A stretch of DNA of 39,222 bases from DASYQV01 sp036005125 (GCA_036005125.1 DASYQV010000219.1:1-39222); one strand, 5' to 3'. Shown: positions 23,948 through 32,692, counted from the stretch's first letter. Notes: generated by a model not told the origin, from the letters alone. Made by a program: numbers and translations.

Positions 23948-24856
23948 TCAATGCCTGCGGATGAAATCTATGACAGCGCGATTGAAGACGTCCGGCTGCT
24001 CCCAATAGGTTGAGTGTCCTGCTTCCGGCACGACCACAAATTCAGAGCTCCTGATCCGGGCGGCAAACAGCCGCATAACGGGAGGCGGGGCATAGAGGTC
24101 GGCGCCGCCGGTGATCAAGAGCGTCGGCACCGTTATCTTCTCCAGCAGCGAGAGCGTCATCGCGTTCCGCGTCGTCTGGGCAGGTGCAGCGGGGCCTGCG
24201 GGCCGGCTCACGTGCTCCAACTCGACCCAGCGACGCGTGCCCTCGGGATTGCCCGCCCGGTATGACGGCCCGAGCTCGCGGACCTCGGGAGGTAGTGCCG
24301 CAAACTGCGGCGGTCGGATGCGGCGGCCGAGCTCCAGAAAATCTTCGTCCTGTACGCCGCCAATGCTGTTGGCGACCACCAGGCTGCGAAGCCTCTGCGG
24401 GAACGACAAGGCAAAGTCGAACGAGCCGAACCCCCCGGCCGCCGTACCAACGAGGTGAAAGCGGTCAACGCCCAGATGGTTCATCAATGCCAGGAGGTCA
24501 TCGGCCGCGGTGCCGGGCTGCACGCCGGTCGGGTCGATCACCGAGCGGCCCCACCCGCGCCGGTCGTACGCGATGAAACGATAGCCTGCCTCGGTGAACG
24601 CCGGGATTTGGTATCCCCACACCCGGACGCTGCCCGTTGCCGCATGCATGAAGACAACTGGCTCGCCACTGCCTCCGCTGTCGACATACCAGAGCCGAAC
24701 ACCAGGCAGTCCGGCATACGCTTCCCTGATTCCAGACGTGATCGCACTCTGGGCATGAGCCAACGGCAGAAAAGTCGCTCTCGACATTGCGCCGGCTCCT
24801 GAGCCAACGGCGGTGACGAGAGCTGCGGCGGTGAACCAGAAATGAAGCCGGAACAT
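23948..24856 (-). CDS. Exported alpha/beta hydrolase with Ala at the nucleophile position
   Basis: 302 residues from ATG 24856 behind GGAGG. The signal peptide lies in residues 1-36. The fold motifs are EPVVFMHAATG (oxyanion loop), FIAYDRRGWGRS, FHLVGTAAGGFGS, LLITGGADLYAPP (acid D253) and EAGHSTYWEQP (H281). The elbow G-x-Nuc-x-G reads G137-T-A139-A-G141, so the usual Ser/Asp/Cys nucleophile is Ala. The codons are GGT-ACG-GCG-GCC-GGG, not a nearby frame artefact. It may be non-catalytic, or use another residue, as some cofactor-free hydrolase-fold enzymes do. It lies 61 nt after the glycolipid-binding gene. Confidence 0.85.
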   Translation of the reverse strand: MFRLHFWFTAAALVTAVGSGAGAMSRATFLPLAHAQSAITSGIREAYAGLPGVRLWYVDSGGSGEPVVFMHAATGSVRVWGYQIPAFTEAGYRFIAYDRRGWGRSVIDPTGVQPGTAADDLLALMNHLGVDRFHLVGTAAGGFGSFDFALSFPQRLRSLVVANSIGGVQDEDFLELGRRIRPPQFAALPPEVRELGPSYRAGNPEGTRRWVELEHVSRPAGPAAPAQTTRNAMTLSLLEKITVPTLLITGGADLYAPPPVMRLFAARIRSSEFVVVPEAGHSTYWEQPDVFNRAVIDFIRRH

Positions 24857-24917
24857 CTTCGCGTCCTCCGTTCGCGCGGGAATCTCGAGCCGGTCACGCG
24901 TTGCCGCGCGCAGGATG

Positions 24918-25538
24918 TCACTGATTCGGCCGTGGTGCTGACGGAGTCGGCGCGCCCTCCGCGGTCTCCGCCATCCAGTAGTCTCCGTACCTCCTGACGA
25001 GCCCCGCATCGTCCACATCGAGCACGGCACGGAATCGTCCGCCCGCGCTCTGGTAGACGTAACGGCGCTCGTTCTCGCAGCGATACTCCTGCTCCAATGG
25101 AACGAGCTCGAAGCCGGGAAAGCGGAGCCACGCCGCGCGCACCGGCGCCGCACCGCCGGGCCGAAGCCCGAGACGACGAATCGGCAGCGTGTTGGTTGAG
25201 GGCGAGAAGCCCAGATCCACATCGAGACAGCCGTCGACTTGCGGCTGCGGCACGCCATCGCGCGTCCACACCCCCGTGTGCGGATCCCGCGCCACAGTGA
25301 TTCGCAGCGCGGTGCCGCTCACGTCTCCCTCGACTGTCGCTGCGCGGGTCGCCCAATCCTGTGCGCAGTCAATCGCGTAGCGCAGCTGATAGGCGTGTCC
25401 CTCCGTATCCACGCCCGAGACGATGCCACGGAGCACCCAGCCGTCTGCGGTCTGTTCCAGAACCGCAGTTTCGCGTGCTGGATGATCCAGGCGCCGCCAG
25501 TGGATTTCGCGATGCAACCGGTCCGTGGGATGGCGCAT
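24918..25538 (-). CDS. Putative glycolipid-binding domain protein (PF06475)
   Basis: 206 residues from ATG 25538. It matches the putative glycolipid-binding family: IHWRRLDHPARETAVL, LRYAIDCAQDWATRAATVEG, the hallmark DGCLDVDLGFSPSTNTLPIR, AAWLRFPGFELVPLEQEYR and a C-terminal FRAVLDVDDAGLVRRYGDYW. Family members are cytoplasmic beta-sandwiches of unproven function; the name comes from a structural inference. There is no signal peptide, unlike most neighbours. Its start lies only 7 nt after the VOC stop and has no clear ribosome-binding site, so translation is probably coupled. Confidence 0.9.
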   Translation of the reverse strand: MRHPTDRLHREIHWRRLDHPARETAVLEQTADGWVLRGIVSGVDTEGHAYQLRYAIDCAQDWATRAATVEGDVSGTALRITVARDPHTGVWTRDGVPQPQVDGCLDVDLGFSPSTNTLPIRRLGLRPGGAAPVRAAWLRFPGFELVPLEQEYRCENERRYVYQSAGGRFRAVLDVDDAGLVRRYGDYWMAETAEGAPTPSAPRPNQ

Positions 25539-25545
25539 GGACGCG

Positions 25546-25935
25546 TCAGCCGGCGTTCCCGAGATGAGTGGCGATCTGCCAGACATTGCCCCACTTGTCC
25601 TCGACCATTCCGCGACGGTCGCCGTACGGCAGGTCCGAGGGTTCTTCAAGTGGGCGGGCGCCGGCTTCGATGGCGCGCCGATAGGTCTTGTCCGTGTTGT
25701 CGACGTACACGTACAAGAACGCCGGCGCCGGGCGGCGCACGCCCGCGTCACTGATCATGAGGCGGGAGTCGCCAAGGCTGAGAACCGCTGGCATGTCGGG
25801 CCGGTACTCTCCTGTCGCCCCGAACACGTGCTTCACGAACTCGACGAACTGCCGCGCCTCGTCGACCACGATCCGCGGCGTCACGGTAGGCCAGCCATGA
25901 GGGGTGAAGGGGGAACGATCGCCTGCTTCGTTCAT
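25546..25935 (-). CDS. VOC-family (glyoxalase/PhnB-like) protein
   Basis: 129 residues from ATG 25935 (GTG 25971 would add 12). It has the two beta-alpha-beta-beta-beta halves of the vicinal-oxygen-chelate fold: TPRIVVDEARQFVEFVKHVF, AVLSLGDSRLMISD, AFLYVYVDNTDKTYRRAIEA and GDRRGMVEDKWGNVWQIATH, the usual end motif of PhnB-like members. It is cytoplasmic. Such proteins include isomerases, dioxygenases and resistance proteins; the substrate is unknown. It is first in a minus-strand set with the glycolipid-binding gene and the alpha/beta hydrolase. Confidence 0.9.
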   Translation of the reverse strand: MNEAGDRSPFTPHGWPTVTPRIVVDEARQFVEFVKHVFGATGEYRPDMPAVLSLGDSRLMISDAGVRRPAPAFLYVYVDNTDKTYRRAIEAGARPLEEPSDLPYGDRRGMVEDKWGNVWQIATHLGNAG

Positions 25936-26055
25936 TTTCGGACTATACTCCGTCCCTCGGACGACATCCACGCGCCCCTCGAGTTACGTCAGGCGCTTTA
26001 ATAGTCGATCTCCGGCTGGCTTTGCGCCGTTCTCACGCGTTGAGGGCCGACAAAG

Positions 26056-27849
26056 ATGCATAAGGAATACTGGCATGGCTGTATGTTCGTTGCGGCTGCC
26101 GCGCTCGCGTGGAGCGTGAGCACTCTCGCGGAGCAGCAACCCCCGCAACCCCCTGCACCTGCAAAGGCCGGCGCATCACAGGTGGCGCGCGAGGTCGATC
26201 CGCCGCTCCCCGTGCCGAGCCGGGAAGTTCCGAACTTCACCCCCGTCACCGAACAGATGCTGCACAACCCGCCTGCAGGCGAGTGGCTGACCTGGCGCCG
26301 TACGCTCGACGGTCACGGATACAGCCCGCTCAACCAGATTACGCGCGCGAACGTGCAGCGCCTGGGACTCGCGTGGGTCTGGGCGACCGCTGACGGCCGC
26401 GCACAGGTCACGCCGCTCGTGCACGACGGCGTCATGTACCTGCCGAGCGCCGGCAACACCGTCCAGGCGCTCGACGCGAGGACTGGCGATCTCATCTGGG
26501 AGTACCGTCGCAATCTCGCTCCGGGTGTGCCGCGCGGAACCGGACGGAATCGCACGATCGCCTTGTACAAGGACAAGATTTTCGTGGCGACCGGCGACGT
26601 CGCCGTGATCGCGCTCGATGCGCGTACCGGCAAGCTCGTATGGGAAACCCAGAAGGCGGATCCCAAGAAGGGTTATGACCAGACCGCGGGTCCGATCATC
26701 GCGGGCGGCGTCGTGATTACCGGCCTTGGAGGCTGCAGTCGATTCAACAAAGAAGGCTGCTTCATCACCGGCCACGACCCGGACACCGGCAGGGAACTGT
26801 GGAGAACGTCGACGATCGCTCTTCCCGGCGATCCCAACAACGCAAGCTGGGGCAACATCCCGCCGGGTCTGCGAGGCGGCACCGACACGTGGATACCCGG
26901 CAGCTACGACCCGGAATTGAAGCTTTTCTACATCGGCACCGCGCAGGCCAAACCCTGGGTCGCTGCCAGCCGCGGGTTGACGACCAGCGACGCGGTCCTC
27001 TACTCGAACTCGACGCTGGCCCTCGACCCGACGACCGGAAGGATCGTGTGGCACTTCCAGCATGTACCGGCCGAGTCGTTGGACCTTGATACGGTCTTCG
27101 AGCGCGTGCTCGTGGATGTCGGCGACGAGAAGCTGGTTTTCACCGTGGGCAAGGACGGATTGCTGTGGAAGCTGGACCGTCAAAGCGGAAAGTTCAAGGG
27201 AGTCCGCGAGACGGTGTTCCAGAACATCTTCGACAGCATCGATCCGAAGACGGGCAAGCTGAAGTACCGCGTGGACATCATCGAAGCGAAGGTTGGCGAC
27301 TGGCTGGCCTCGTGCCCGGGCTATTTCGGAGGGCATAACTGGATCGCGTCCGCCTACAGCCCGGAAAACAACACCTTGCTGGTTCCCCTGAATCAGCACT
27401 GCATCGAGATGAGGGGCCGGAAAGTGGAGTTCGTCGAAGGCGGCGGCGGAATCGGCGCCGATGTCCGCTTCTACGAGATGCCGGGAACCAATGGGAACTT
27501 CGGCCGGTTGAGCGCCTACGACGTGCGGACCCTCGAGGAGCGCTGGACGCACCAGCAGCGGGCGTCGTTTTCGACCGGCGCGTTGACCACGGCCGGCGGC
27601 CTGGTGTTCATCGGTGACGTGGACAGATATTTCAAGGCGCTCGATGCGGGCAGCGGCAAGGTCCTGTGGCAGACCCGCCTGGGGACATCCGCCCTGGGCT
27701 TTCCGATCACGTACAGCATCGGCGGCAAGCAGTACGTCGCGGTCCCGACGGGCCTCGGCAGCTTCGGGACTCTGAGACGTTTCCTGACGCCAGACATGTA
27801 TGCGCCGGAGACCGGAAGCGCGTTGTATGTGTTCGAGCTGCTCGAATAG
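26056..27849 (+). CDS. Secreted PQQ-dehydrogenase-like beta-propeller, altered active site
   Basis: 597 residues with a signal peptide (residues 1-26). It has the eight-bladed quinoprotein layout: WLTWRRTLDGHGYSPLNQI, VQALDARTGDLIWEYRR, VIALDARTGKLVWE, GHDPDTGRELWRTS, YFGGHNWIASAYSPENNTL and GGLVFIGDVDRYFKALDAG. Key sites differ from methanol/ethanol dehydrogenases: GNPxPW is GTAQAKPW (296-301) and PHDxWD is HVPAESLDLD (from H336), so the usual catalytic Asp and calcium ligand Asn are absent. It may bind another cofactor or be structural. It is followed 13 nt later by a second PQQ gene, so they are cotranscribed. Confidence 0.87.
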   Translation: MHKEYWHGCMFVAAAALAWSVSTLAEQQPPQPPAPAKAGASQVAREVDPPLPVPSREVPNFTPVTEQMLHNPPAGEWLTWRRTLDGHGYSPLNQITRANVQRLGLAWVWATADGRAQVTPLVHDGVMYLPSAGNTVQALDARTGDLIWEYRRNLAPGVPRGTGRNRTIALYKDKIFVATGDVAVIALDARTGKLVWETQKADPKKGYDQTAGPIIAGGVVITGLGGCSRFNKEGCFITGHDPDTGRELWRTSTIALPGDPNNASWGNIPPGLRGGTDTWIPGSYDPELKLFYIGTAQAKPWVAASRGLTTSDAVLYSNSTLALDPTTGRIVWHFQHVPAESLDLDTVFERVLVDVGDEKLVFTVGKDGLLWKLDRQSGKFKGVRETVFQNIFDSIDPKTGKLKYRVDIIEAKVGDWLASCPGYFGGHNWIASAYSPENNTLLVPLNQHCIEMRGRKVEFVEGGGGIGADVRFYEMPGTNGNFGRLSAYDVRTLEERWTHQQRASFSTGALTTAGGLVFIGDVDRYFKALDAGSGKVLWQTRLGTSALGFPITYSIGGKQYVAVPTGLGSFGTLRRFLTPDMYAPETGSALYVFELLE

Positions 27850-27862
27850 AGGAAAGCGCGCA

Positions 27863-29926
27863 ATGGGTCACCCTCGACGCGCGCGATGGATCACCGTCGT
27901 CATCGTCTGTGCGATCGCGGCGGCGGTGTGGCCCGGCCGCACGACGCTTCGCGCCCAGCGGGGCGCGCCGACGACCGGCGAGTGGCGCACGTACGGCGGG
28001 GATCTTGGAAACACCAAGTATTCGCCGCTCGATCAAATCAATGCCTCGAATTTCGGCACGTTGAAGGTTGCCTGGCGCTGGACGTCCGCCGATGCGTTCC
28101 TCAGCAAGACCGTCCCTGGCGGTGGTGAGCTGTGGACCAGCTCGCGATTCATCTTCGAGCAGCTTCAGCGGGAGAACCCGAAGCGCTGGCGCGACAACGA
28201 GCCTCCGTACGTATCCAACTTCAAGGCAACGCCTCTGATGGTTGGGGGCCGGATCTATCTCAACATGCCGACGTCGGCCGGCGCCGCCATCGACGCGCGA
28301 ACCGGCCGGACGATCTGGGTCTACAACCCGAAGAGTTACGAAGCCGGCACGACGACCATGAGCGCGCGATGGAATCAGCGCGGCGTGGCGTACTGGACCG
28401 ATGGGAAAGAACAGCGGATCTTCTGGGGCACCGGCGACGGCTATCTCCTGGCCCTTGACGCGATCACGGGACATCCCGTCGAATCGTTTGGCGATCGCGG
28501 GCGGGTGGATCTGATGACCGGCCTGCCCCGGGCCACTCGCGGGTCGCGCGATTGGCTGAACGCGCTGACCTACTCCGTACAATCTCCGCCGCTCGTCGTT
28601 CGCGACACCATCATCACACCGGCGTCGATTTCCAGCTATAACCGCGACAAGGAGCAGATACCCGGTTATACCCGCGGGTTCGACGCACGCACGGGCAAGC
28701 TCAAATGGACGTTCAACACAATTCCCCGGCCGGGTGAGGTCGGCAACGAGACGTGGGAGAGAGACTCCTGGTCGTATACGGGCAAAGTCAGCGGCTGGAC
28801 GATTTACAGCGCCGACGAGGAGCTGGGCTATGCCTACATCCCGTTGAATACAGCGGCCCCCGATTATTACGGCGGGCATCGCCTCGGCGACAATCTGTTC
28901 TCGGACACGTTACTCTGCCTGAACGTCGAGACCGGGAAGCGCGTCTGGCATTATCAGCTCATTCACCACGACCTGTGGGACTACGATCCCCCCGCGGCCC
29001 CGAACCTGCTCGACATCACCGTGGACGGCAGGCGGATCAAGGCTGTTGCGCAAGTGACCAAGCAGGGCCTCGTGTTCACGTTCGATCGCGTGACGGGCCA
29101 GCCAATCTGGCCCATCGAGGAGCGTCCGGTTCCCGCGTCGGATGTGCCAGGCGAGCGCGCCTCGCCCACGCAGCCGTTTCCAACCAGACCGCCACCGTTC
29201 GAGTATCTGGACATTACAAAGGATCTGCTCGTCGACTTCACGCCGGAGATCCGCGCGCTGGCGGAAAAGGCGGTCGAGAACTATCGGCTCGGGCCGTTGT
29301 ACACGCCGCCCTCGCTGATGGTCAAAGGCGGGAATCAAGGAACGCTCGGCCTTGGGCAGCGGGCGGGCTGGTCCGGCGCGGCGGTCGATCCGGACACCGG
29401 GATGCTGTATGTCCCGTCGCGGCAATCGCCCACCGTGTTCCGCTTGAAGGAGCCGGAAGGCCACGAGAAAGGCACGCTGCGTTTCGTACAGGCACGGGAA
29501 GGGTTCCCCAGATTGCCCGGGGGGATGCCGATCTACAAACCGCCCTACTCACGCATGACCGCCATCGATATGAACAAGGGCGAGCACGCGTGGATGCAGC
29601 CAACGGGGCACGGTTATTTCATTCGTAATCACCCGTTGCTGAAGGACCTCAACCTCCCACCGCTCGGAGGCGACAGCAGCTTGAGCGGCCCTCTCCTCAC
29701 GAAGACTCTGCTGATCAGCGCGCTGACGAGCGGCGGCTCGCGGAACCAGAATGGTCCGCGTCTCGTCGCGCGTGACAAGAAGACCGGCAACGAAGTGGCG
29801 TCGGTGGATCTACCGGCGGGCGCCCTCGGCGCGCCGATGACCTACATGCTCGACGGCCGGCAATATATCGCCGTCACCGTCGGGGGATCCCCCTACCCGG
29901 AACTCATCGTGTTGACGTTGCCGTAG
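27863..29926 (+). CDS. Exported quinoprotein dehydrogenase (soluble GDH-like), HHD type
   Basis: 687 residues with a signal peptide ending TLRAQR. It resembles the PQQ propeller of membrane glucose dehydrogenase without its five membrane helices: WRTYGGDLGNTKYSPLDQI, AIDARTGRTIWVYNP, YQLIHHDLWDYDPPAAPNLL (H368-H369-D370, the catalytic Asp position), KQGLVFTFDRVTGQPIWPIE, SGAAVDPDTGMLYVPS and APMTYMLDGRQYIAVTVGG. It should oxidise an alcohol or sugar in the periplasm using PQQ. GAGGAAAG precedes ATG 27863. It follows the diverged PQQ gene by 13 nt; both may form a two-subunit unit (inference). Confidence 0.9.
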   Translation: MGHPRRARWITVVIVCAIAAAVWPGRTTLRAQRGAPTTGEWRTYGGDLGNTKYSPLDQINASNFGTLKVAWRWTSADAFLSKTVPGGGELWTSSRFIFEQLQRENPKRWRDNEPPYVSNFKATPLMVGGRIYLNMPTSAGAAIDARTGRTIWVYNPKSYEAGTTTMSARWNQRGVAYWTDGKEQRIFWGTGDGYLLALDAITGHPVESFGDRGRVDLMTGLPRATRGSRDWLNALTYSVQSPPLVVRDTIITPASISSYNRDKEQIPGYTRGFDARTGKLKWTFNTIPRPGEVGNETWERDSWSYTGKVSGWTIYSADEELGYAYIPLNTAAPDYYGGHRLGDNLFSDTLLCLNVETGKRVWHYQLIHHDLWDYDPPAAPNLLDITVDGRRIKAVAQVTKQGLVFTFDRVTGQPIWPIEERPVPASDVPGERASPTQPFPTRPPPFEYLDITKDLLVDFTPEIRALAEKAVENYRLGPLYTPPSLMVKGGNQGTLGLGQRAGWSGAAVDPDTGMLYVPSRQSPTVFRLKEPEGHEKGTLRFVQAREGFPRLPGGMPIYKPPYSRMTAIDMNKGEHAWMQPTGHGYFIRNHPLLKDLNLPPLGGDSSLSGPLLTKTLLISALTSGGSRNQNGPRLVARDKKTGNEVASVDLPAGALGAPMTYMLDGRQYIAVTVGGSPYPELIVLTLP

Positions 29927-29934
29927 CTCACTTA

Positions 29935-30079
29935 ACGTAGGCCGCATCTTCAGATGCGGCCCAGCCGGGTCTGAACCCGGATTATTCATGATTCATGATT
30001 GTTGATTTCCGATCGGGGTCCCAAAATCAAGAATCAAGAATCAAGAATTGAGGGTCTGAATTAAAGACCCGGCCTACGT
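29935..30079. repeat. Element B, copy 5, with element C inside its second hairpin
   Basis: ACGTAG and hairpin GCCGCATCTTCAGATGCGGC are followed by the second hairpin's left arm with GGGTCTGAA (29967-29975). A second GGGTCTGAA (30052-30060) leads into AGACCCGGCCTACGT. The 76 bp between them hold a C element. Removing that segment plus one 9-bp copy restores arms GCCGGGTCT and AGACCCGGC around GAATTAA. Confidence 0.88.
29981..30050 (+). repeat. Element C, copy 3 (nested in B)
   Basis: Left arm: ATTATTCATGATTCATGATT plus GTTGATTT. Right arm: AAATCAAGAATCAAGAATCA plus AGAATT. They pair imperfectly around a short loop containing CGATCGGGGTCCC. A 9-bp direct repeat GGGTCTGAA flanks the insertion at 29967-29975 and 30052-30060. 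Confidence 0.88.
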
Positions 30080-30104
30080 ACGCTTTTCCTCGGACGTCGG
30101 AGAT

Positions 30105-32201
30105 ATGGTCATGTGCAGCGTGAGACTGTTTTGCCGAACGAGCATGTCGATTGTTCTCGTGACAAGCCTCTTCGCCTCGCTCGCGGAGGCGCGCGTCGTT
30201 CGCCTCGTCATCGAGCAGCGGCGACCGTTCGCCGACGGCATGACCTTCGGCACCGTGGGGCCCTACGAACGGCTCGACGGGACGGTATACATGGAAGTCG
30301 ATCCGGCGGATCCGCTGAACGCCGTCATCGTGAATCTCGACAAGGCGCCGAAGAACGCCCGCAACAGGGTCGAGTTCAGCAGCCCCTTCTTCATCCTGAA
30401 GCCGGTGGAGATGAGCCGCGGCAACGGGAAGATCTTCTACGGCGTCAACAATCGCGGGAACAAGCTCGAAAGCGGCCTGCGATGGAACTACGTCAGCGCG
30501 AGCAACAACCCGCTCACGGCCGCTGATGCCGGCGACGGCTTTCTCATGCGGCTCGGCTACACGGTCGTCGATGCGGGGTGGCAGGGCGATGTTGACCCCG
30601 CAAACAACCGGCTGTCGCCGAAGTTTCCGGTCGCAACCAGTCCTCAGGGCGGTCCGATCGTCGCGATGATTCGTGTCGAGTTCTCGGACCGGGAGATTCC
30701 GGCCGGCGGCACGTTCACGCTCCCGCTCAAGGGCAGCCCGAACTTCCGACCGTATCCGGTGGCCGATCCGAGCTCGCGTGGCACGACGCTCACCGTGCGC
30801 TCGGCGGTCCGTGGTCCGAAGACGCCGATCCCCGCGGACCGGTGGGCGTTCGGGCGATGTGCGAACGGAAAGGCGAGCCTCGTCGCATCCGCGACCGACA
30901 TCTGCCTCTTCGACGGGTTCAAGGTCGATCATCTCTACGAGCTCACCTATGCTGCCAAGGACCCGATCGTGATGGGACTCGGATATGCCGTGACGCGGGA
31001 CGTCGCGTCGTTCCTTCGTTACCAGGCCCGCGATGACATGGGGAATCCCAATCCGCTCGCGCGTGACGCCAGCACCGTCGGCATCCGGCGCGCCTACGGG
31101 TCCGGTACATCGTCGACCGGCATGTACATGCGGGATTTCCTCTATCTCGGCTTCAACGAGGACGAATCGCACCGGAAGGTGTTCGACGCGGTCAACATCC
31201 ACATTCCCGGCACGCATCGGCTCCTCGCGAACGTGCAGTTCGCGGACCCCAACACCTATGCGCGGCAGGACGATCGCAACGATTTCGTGTCCACGTCCTA
31301 TCCGCCGTTGACGTTCGCCGTGACCACCGATCCCATTACGGGCATTCGCGACGGGATTCTGAAGCGGCCGAAGACCGATCCGCTGGTCATCCAGACCGAC
31401 ACGGAGAACGAGTTCTGGATGATGAAGGCATCGCTGAACGTCCATGATGGCAGGGGGAATCCCGTGCCGGTGCCCGACAACGTGCGGCTGTACCTGCTCT
31501 CGAATTTCCAGCACGGCGGCGGCGACCCGAAAGCCCCGGTGCCCGGGCCACTGGGAATGTGTGCCAATCCGACGAACCCGAACTATCACGGGCCCACGCA
31601 TCGGGCTCTCCTGATGGCGCTCGACGCCTGGGCGGACCGGGGCGTGGAGCCGCCGAAGAGCCGGTATCCGCGGGTTGAAGACAAGACGCTCGTCCCGCTC
31701 GACGCGTACGTGACGAAGTTTCCGAAGATCCCTGGCGCGGCGATCACCAGGGTCATGACGGAGCTCCACGCCATCAACTTCGGGCCGGGATTCCGTTCCC
31801 AGGGAGGCATCATCACCCAGCTTCCTCCGACGATCGGTGCGAAATATCAGGTGCTCGTCCCGGATATCGGCAAGGACGGGCTCGACGTTGGCGGGATACG
31901 GCAGATGGAGATTCGCGCGCCGCTTGGAACCAATGTCGGATGGAACGTCCGCGCGAGCGGCCGGCGCGAGGGCGACCTGTGCGGGCTGACCGGCTCGTTC
32001 CTGCCGTTTGCGGCGACGAGTGCGCAGCGACAGGCGTCCGCCGATCCTCGCGAGTCGCTCGAGGAGCGATACAAAGATCACCAGGGCTACGTGAACGCGG
32101 TGAAGAAGGCGGCGGCCGAGCTCAAGGCCGAGGGCTTCCTGCTCGAAGAGGATGCGCAGCGGTTCGTCCGCGCGGCCGAGACGAGCAACGTGCTGCGGTG
32201 A
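30105..32201 (+). CDS. Exported alpha/beta hydrolase-domain protein (Abhydrolase_10)
   Basis: 698 residues with a signal peptide (IVLVTSLFASLAEA). It matches the PF20091 group of large exported alpha/beta hydrolase-domain proteins: FADGMTFGTVGPYERLDGTV, FYGVNNRGNKLESGLRWNYV, FLMRLGYTVVDAGWQGDV, then YGSGTSSTGMYMRDFLYLGF with likely nucleophile S336 (family pattern GxSQSGR), KVFDAVNIHIPGTHR, LYLLSNFQHGG and a C-terminal LTGSFLPFAATSAQR. Substrates are unknown for most members. ATG 30111 is an alternative start. The TGA stop (32199-32201) lies inside a palindromic repeat that continues downstream. Confidence 0.88.
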   Translation: MVMCSVRLFCRTSMSIVLVTSLFASLAEARVVRLVIEQRRPFADGMTFGTVGPYERLDGTVYMEVDPADPLNAVIVNLDKAPKNARNRVEFSSPFFILKPVEMSRGNGKIFYGVNNRGNKLESGLRWNYVSASNNPLTAADAGDGFLMRLGYTVVDAGWQGDVDPANNRLSPKFPVATSPQGGPIVAMIRVEFSDREIPAGGTFTLPLKGSPNFRPYPVADPSSRGTTLTVRSAVRGPKTPIPADRWAFGRCANGKASLVASATDICLFDGFKVDHLYELTYAAKDPIVMGLGYAVTRDVASFLRYQARDDMGNPNPLARDASTVGIRRAYGSGTSSTGMYMRDFLYLGFNEDESHRKVFDAVNIHIPGTHRLLANVQFADPNTYARQDDRNDFVSTSYPPLTFAVTTDPITGIRDGILKRPKTDPLVIQTDTENEFWMMKASLNVHDGRGNPVPVPDNVRLYLLSNFQHGGGDPKAPVPGPLGMCANPTNPNYHGPTHRALLMALDAWADRGVEPPKSRYPRVEDKTLVPLDAYVTKFPKIPGAAITRVMTELHAINFGPGFRSQGGIITQLPPTIGAKYQVLVPDIGKDGLDVGGIRQMEIRAPLGTNVGWNVRASGRREGDLCGLTGSFLPFAATSAQRQASADPRESLEERYKDHQGYVNAVKKAAAELKAEGFLLEEDAQRFVRAAETSNVLR

Positions 32202-32242
32202 TTCTACTGGGCCGGTGATTCTACTGGCCCAGTAGAATCACC
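32197..32242. repeat. Element G: direct plus inverted GGTGATTCTACTG
   Basis: GGTGATTCTACTGG at 32197-32210 is repeated at 32214-32227, and its inverse CAGTAGAATCACC follows at 32230-32242. The last two form a perfect 13-bp hairpin with a 3-nt loop, 30 nt before the NIPSNAP ATG. It could be a terminator or attenuator, but no U-tract follows. The first copy includes the upstream gene's stop codon. Confidence 0.75.
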
Positions 32243-32272
32243 AAAGGAACATATTTCTTCAGGAGCATCGCG

Positions 32273-32692
32273 ATGTTGAGAAAATGCGTATCAGGAGTAA
32301 CTCTCCTCCTCATCACGTTCGGACTCGGGTTCTGGGCAGGCCGAGGCACAACCGTCGATGCGCAGTCGAAGAACCGTGTGTTCGAGCTGCGAATTGCAAA
32401 CCTGGAGAACAAAGAGAAGCTCAACGTGCTGATGAATCGCTTCCGGGGAGGCGAGGTGAAGATCTGGGAGCGGCTCGGGATGAAAGGCGTCGGCTTCTGG
32501 GTGCCGATTGAAGGAACGAAAACCCAGTTGGTCTACATCCTGGCTCACGAGAGCAAGCAGGCGGCGGACGCCTCCTGGGCGAAATTCCGCGACGATCCGG
32601 AATGGCTGAAGTTTCCGAAAGAGCCCGACCTTGGCAAGGTCACCGTTGACAGGACGTTCATGACGCCAGTGGACTTCTCGCCGATGAAGTAG
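32273..32692 (+). CDS. NIPSNAP-family protein, exported
   Basis: 139 residues. The signal peptide is MLRKCVSGVTLLLITFGLGF with cleavage near DAQS. The mature domain has RVFELRIANLENKEKLNVLM, KIWERLGMKGVGFWVP, QLVYILAHESKQAADASWAK and FRDDPEWLKF, the pattern of NIPSNAP (PF07978) dimeric ferredoxin-like alpha+beta proteins. Many bacterial members are exported in this lineage; their role is not known. AGGAGC lies before ATG 32273. It may be cotranscribed with the hydrolase 71 nt upstream, subject to the hairpin between them. Confidence 0.9.
   Translation: MLRKCVSGVTLLLITFGLGFWAGRGTTVDAQSKNRVFELRIANLENKEKLNVLMNRFRGGEVKIWERLGMKGVGFWVPIEGTKTQLVYILAHESKQAADASWAKFRDDPEWLKFPKEPDLGKVTVDRTFMTPVDFSPMK

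Noticed and set aside
24857..25258. N-terminal extension of the alpha/beta hydrolase to 25258
   Set aside because: It overlaps the glycolipid-binding gene in another frame and is Arg/Ser-rich; ATG 24856 with GGAGG gives a signal peptide.
30027..32081. Long minus-strand open frame (684 codons)
   Set aside because: Antisense to the well-supported Abhydrolase_10 gene; an Arg/Val/Gly-rich shadow without domains.
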